Source: Erysipelotrichaceae bacterium
Lineage (GTDB): Bacteria; Bacillota_I; Bacilli_A; Erysipelotrichales; Erysipelotrichaceae
Direction: 5' to 3'
Length of the DNA stretch: 7,060 nucleotides
Assembly (NCBI GenBank): GCA_900770275.1
Contig: CAAGJS010000352.1
Span: 1-7,060, forward strand
Shown here: in pieces, positions 5,865-7,060 of the stretch
How the letters are laid out: each line of letters begins with the position of its first letter
Position numbering within the stretch: the stretch's first letter is position 1
Position numbers and translations under genes: made by a program
The notes under the pieces: generated by a model
The model's input: only the letters and a program-made list of their open reading frames with translations
Database searches by the model: none
What the model was told of the DNA's origin: nothing

Positions 5865-7060
5865 GCCTTATATCCATCATTGAGAAGATCCTGAACAAAG
5901 GCAGGTACCTTTGCCAGATCCTCTTCCTTCGGGTTCCAGTTGGCGTCAATCGTCTCCGGAATCACGGTGAAGCCAGCCTCCGTCAGACGATTCTGAATCA
6001 CCTTCGAAGCGCCGCCGCCCCAGCCATAGCAGCCAAAGGCACCGCCCCGCTTATTCTTGAATTTCATCGACTTCACATAGGTGAGCCAGCCGCTGACCGA
6101 AGAAAGCACATCGTTGATTTCCGTCGGTGAGCCGACCGCAACGGCACGTGCCTTGAAGATCTCCGTCACAACATCATTCTTGTCCGAGTCCGCAATATTG
6201 TAGACAAGGACACGCGTCGAAGGAGACTGCCGTCCGATTTCTTCCGCAATCGCATGCGCAATCTTCTCCGTACCGTTCCACATCGTATCGTAGGCAATGA
6301 CAACCTGATCCTCACGGTTATCGGCTCCGCACCACTTCGCATAGGCATCCACAATCTGCATCGGATTGTCTCTCCAGATGACACCATGCGACGGGCAGAT
6401 CATCGCAATCGGAAGATTCAGCTTCTGTAACTCAACAAGCTTCGCCTTCAGAACCGGCGCAAACGGATTGACGATATTGACGTAATACTTCAGCGCCTCA
6501 TCCCACATCACATTCTGATCCGCATAGTCATTGAACATCTGCGGGCAGCAATAGTGCTGACCAAAGGCATCCATCGAGAACAGAACATTATCACCAGTCA
6601 GATAGGTAGCCATACTGTCCGGCCAGTGCAGCATACGCATCTCGATGAACTTCAGCTTCTTCCCGTTGCCGATGTCCAGTTCATCACCGGTCTTAACAAC
6701 GTGGAAATTCCAGCCTAACTTGCCGTACTGTCCCTCCAGGGACTGAACGGCAGCCGCTGTACAGTAGATCGGGGTGTCCGGTATCTCCTGCATCAACAGC
6801 GGAAGGCTGCCAGAGTGATCGACTTCGCCATGGTTGGCGACGATGTAATCAATTTTATGGAGGTCGCCATGCATGACTTCCTTGAGGTTGGCAAGGAAGT
6901 CAAATTCATGGGGCATCCATACGGTATCCATCAGTACGGTCTTACCCTCTTCGATGAGGTAGGCATTCTGGCTGCTGCCATGGTGCAGGCTGTATTCGCT
7001 GCCATGGAACTGCTTCAGTTCATAGTCCAAATACCCGATCCAGCTGACGTTTGCGACGAC
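5861..7060 (-). CDS. Class A flavodiiron protein (O2/NO reductase), 5' end beyond window
   Basis: This is a cytosolic enzyme that uses a diiron site and FMN to reduce O2 to water or NO to N2O, protecting anaerobes. The 400 visible codons contain an N-terminal metallo-beta-lactamase-like domain. Counting from the right window edge, the diiron ligands are HGEVDH (His77, Glu79, Asp81), His145 in LHWPDS, Asp164 in SMDAFGQH and His225 in CPSHGVIWR. The spacing is nearly the same as in Desulfovibrio rubredoxin:oxygen oxidoreductase. A flavodoxin domain follows, with the FMN phosphate loop TMWNGTE (259-265) and, further on, GSPTEIND and GCYGWGGG. It ends without a rubredoxin or flavin-reductase extension, hence class A. 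The electron donor is not in view. The TTG at 7030 is not the start: the frame continues upstream as VVANVSWIGYLDYEL, typical of the family's N-terminus, so a few residues and the start lie past 7060. Confidence 0.95.
   Translation of the reverse strand, partial: VVANVSWIGYLDYELKQFHGSEYSLHHGSSQNAYLIEEGKTVLMDTVWMPHEFDFLANLKEVMHGDLHKIDYIVANHGEVDHSGSLPLLMQEIPDTPIYCTAAAVQSLEGQYGKLGWNFHVVKTGDELDIGNGKKLKFIEMRMLHWPDSMATYLTGDNVLFSMDAFGQHYCCPQMFNDYADQNVMWDEALKYYVNIVNPFAPVLKAKLVELQKLNLPIAMICPSHGVIWRDNPMQIVDAYAKWCGADNREDQVVIAYDTMWNGTEKIAHAIAEEIGRQSPSTRVLVYNIADSDKNDVVTEIFKARAVAVGSPTEINDVLSSVSGWLTYVKSMKFKNKRGGAFGCYGWGGGASKVIQNRLTEAGFTVIPETIDANWNPKEEDLAKVPAFVQDLLNDGYKA

Noticed and set aside
5702..6130. 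A 142-codon plus-strand ORF
   Set aside because: It lies antisense to the C-terminal flavodoxin domain of the flavodiiron gene and the coupled small gene, both well supported, and shows no domain.
1..7060. Search for tRNA, rRNA, CRISPR arrays, insertion sequences, attachment sites or a phage-type defence island
   Set aside because: No regularly spaced repeats, transposase motifs, terminal inverted repeats or cloverleaf-like segments were seen. SbcCD is a housekeeping nuclease, and its proximity to the ATPase is not enough to claim a defence system.

Overview
The window looks like chromosomal DNA from an anaerobic, low-to-mid GC Bacillota. An Erysipelotrichales-type gut anaerobe is my best guess, from the style of the flavodiiron, SbcCD and AAA_14 proteins. 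That placement is inference only; there is no rRNA or other marker here. Most of the DNA is coding, and only two intergenic stretches exceed 100 bases.

Layout from left to right. (1) On the minus strand, positions 1-3294 hold sbcD followed by sbcC, joined by an ATGA overlap. Together they encode the Mre11/Rad50-like nuclease-ATPase that processes DNA hairpins and double-strand ends. SbcC is cut by the left window edge after about 715 residues, but its Walker A, Q-loop and zinc hook are all visible. (2) Just upstream, still on the minus strand, is a 236-residue secreted protein of unrecognised function (3346-4056). It has a signal peptide, an almost leaderless extended -10 promoter, and a hairpin terminator that begins at its stop codon. 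(3) A divergent intergenic region carries a GTCGAT/ATCGAC palindrome, two identical 13-bp direct repeats exactly 33 bp apart, and a possible 13-codon leader ORF. (4) On the plus strand, 4187-5443 encodes an AAA_14/DUF4143-type ATPase. A single in-frame TAG at 4910-4912 splits it at the junction between its ATPase and C-terminal halves. (5) Two rho-independent terminators, one per strand, separate the convergent neighbours at 5495-5604. (6) On the minus strand, a class A flavodiiron protein (O2 or NO reductase) enters from the right edge. It is translationally coupled, again by ATGA, to a small acidic 79-residue protein of unknown function.

The functional themes are DNA-end repair (SbcCD) and oxygen or nitric-oxide detoxification (flavodiiron protein plus small partner), typical of an anaerobe. 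Between them lies an accessory-looking divergent pair: a secreted protein and an interrupted ATPase. I do not see a convincing new defence system, CRISPR array, transposon or RNA gene. The most unusual features are the amber-split ATPase, the repeat-rich divergent control region with its leader ORF, and the unknown protein co-translated with the flavodiiron enzyme.
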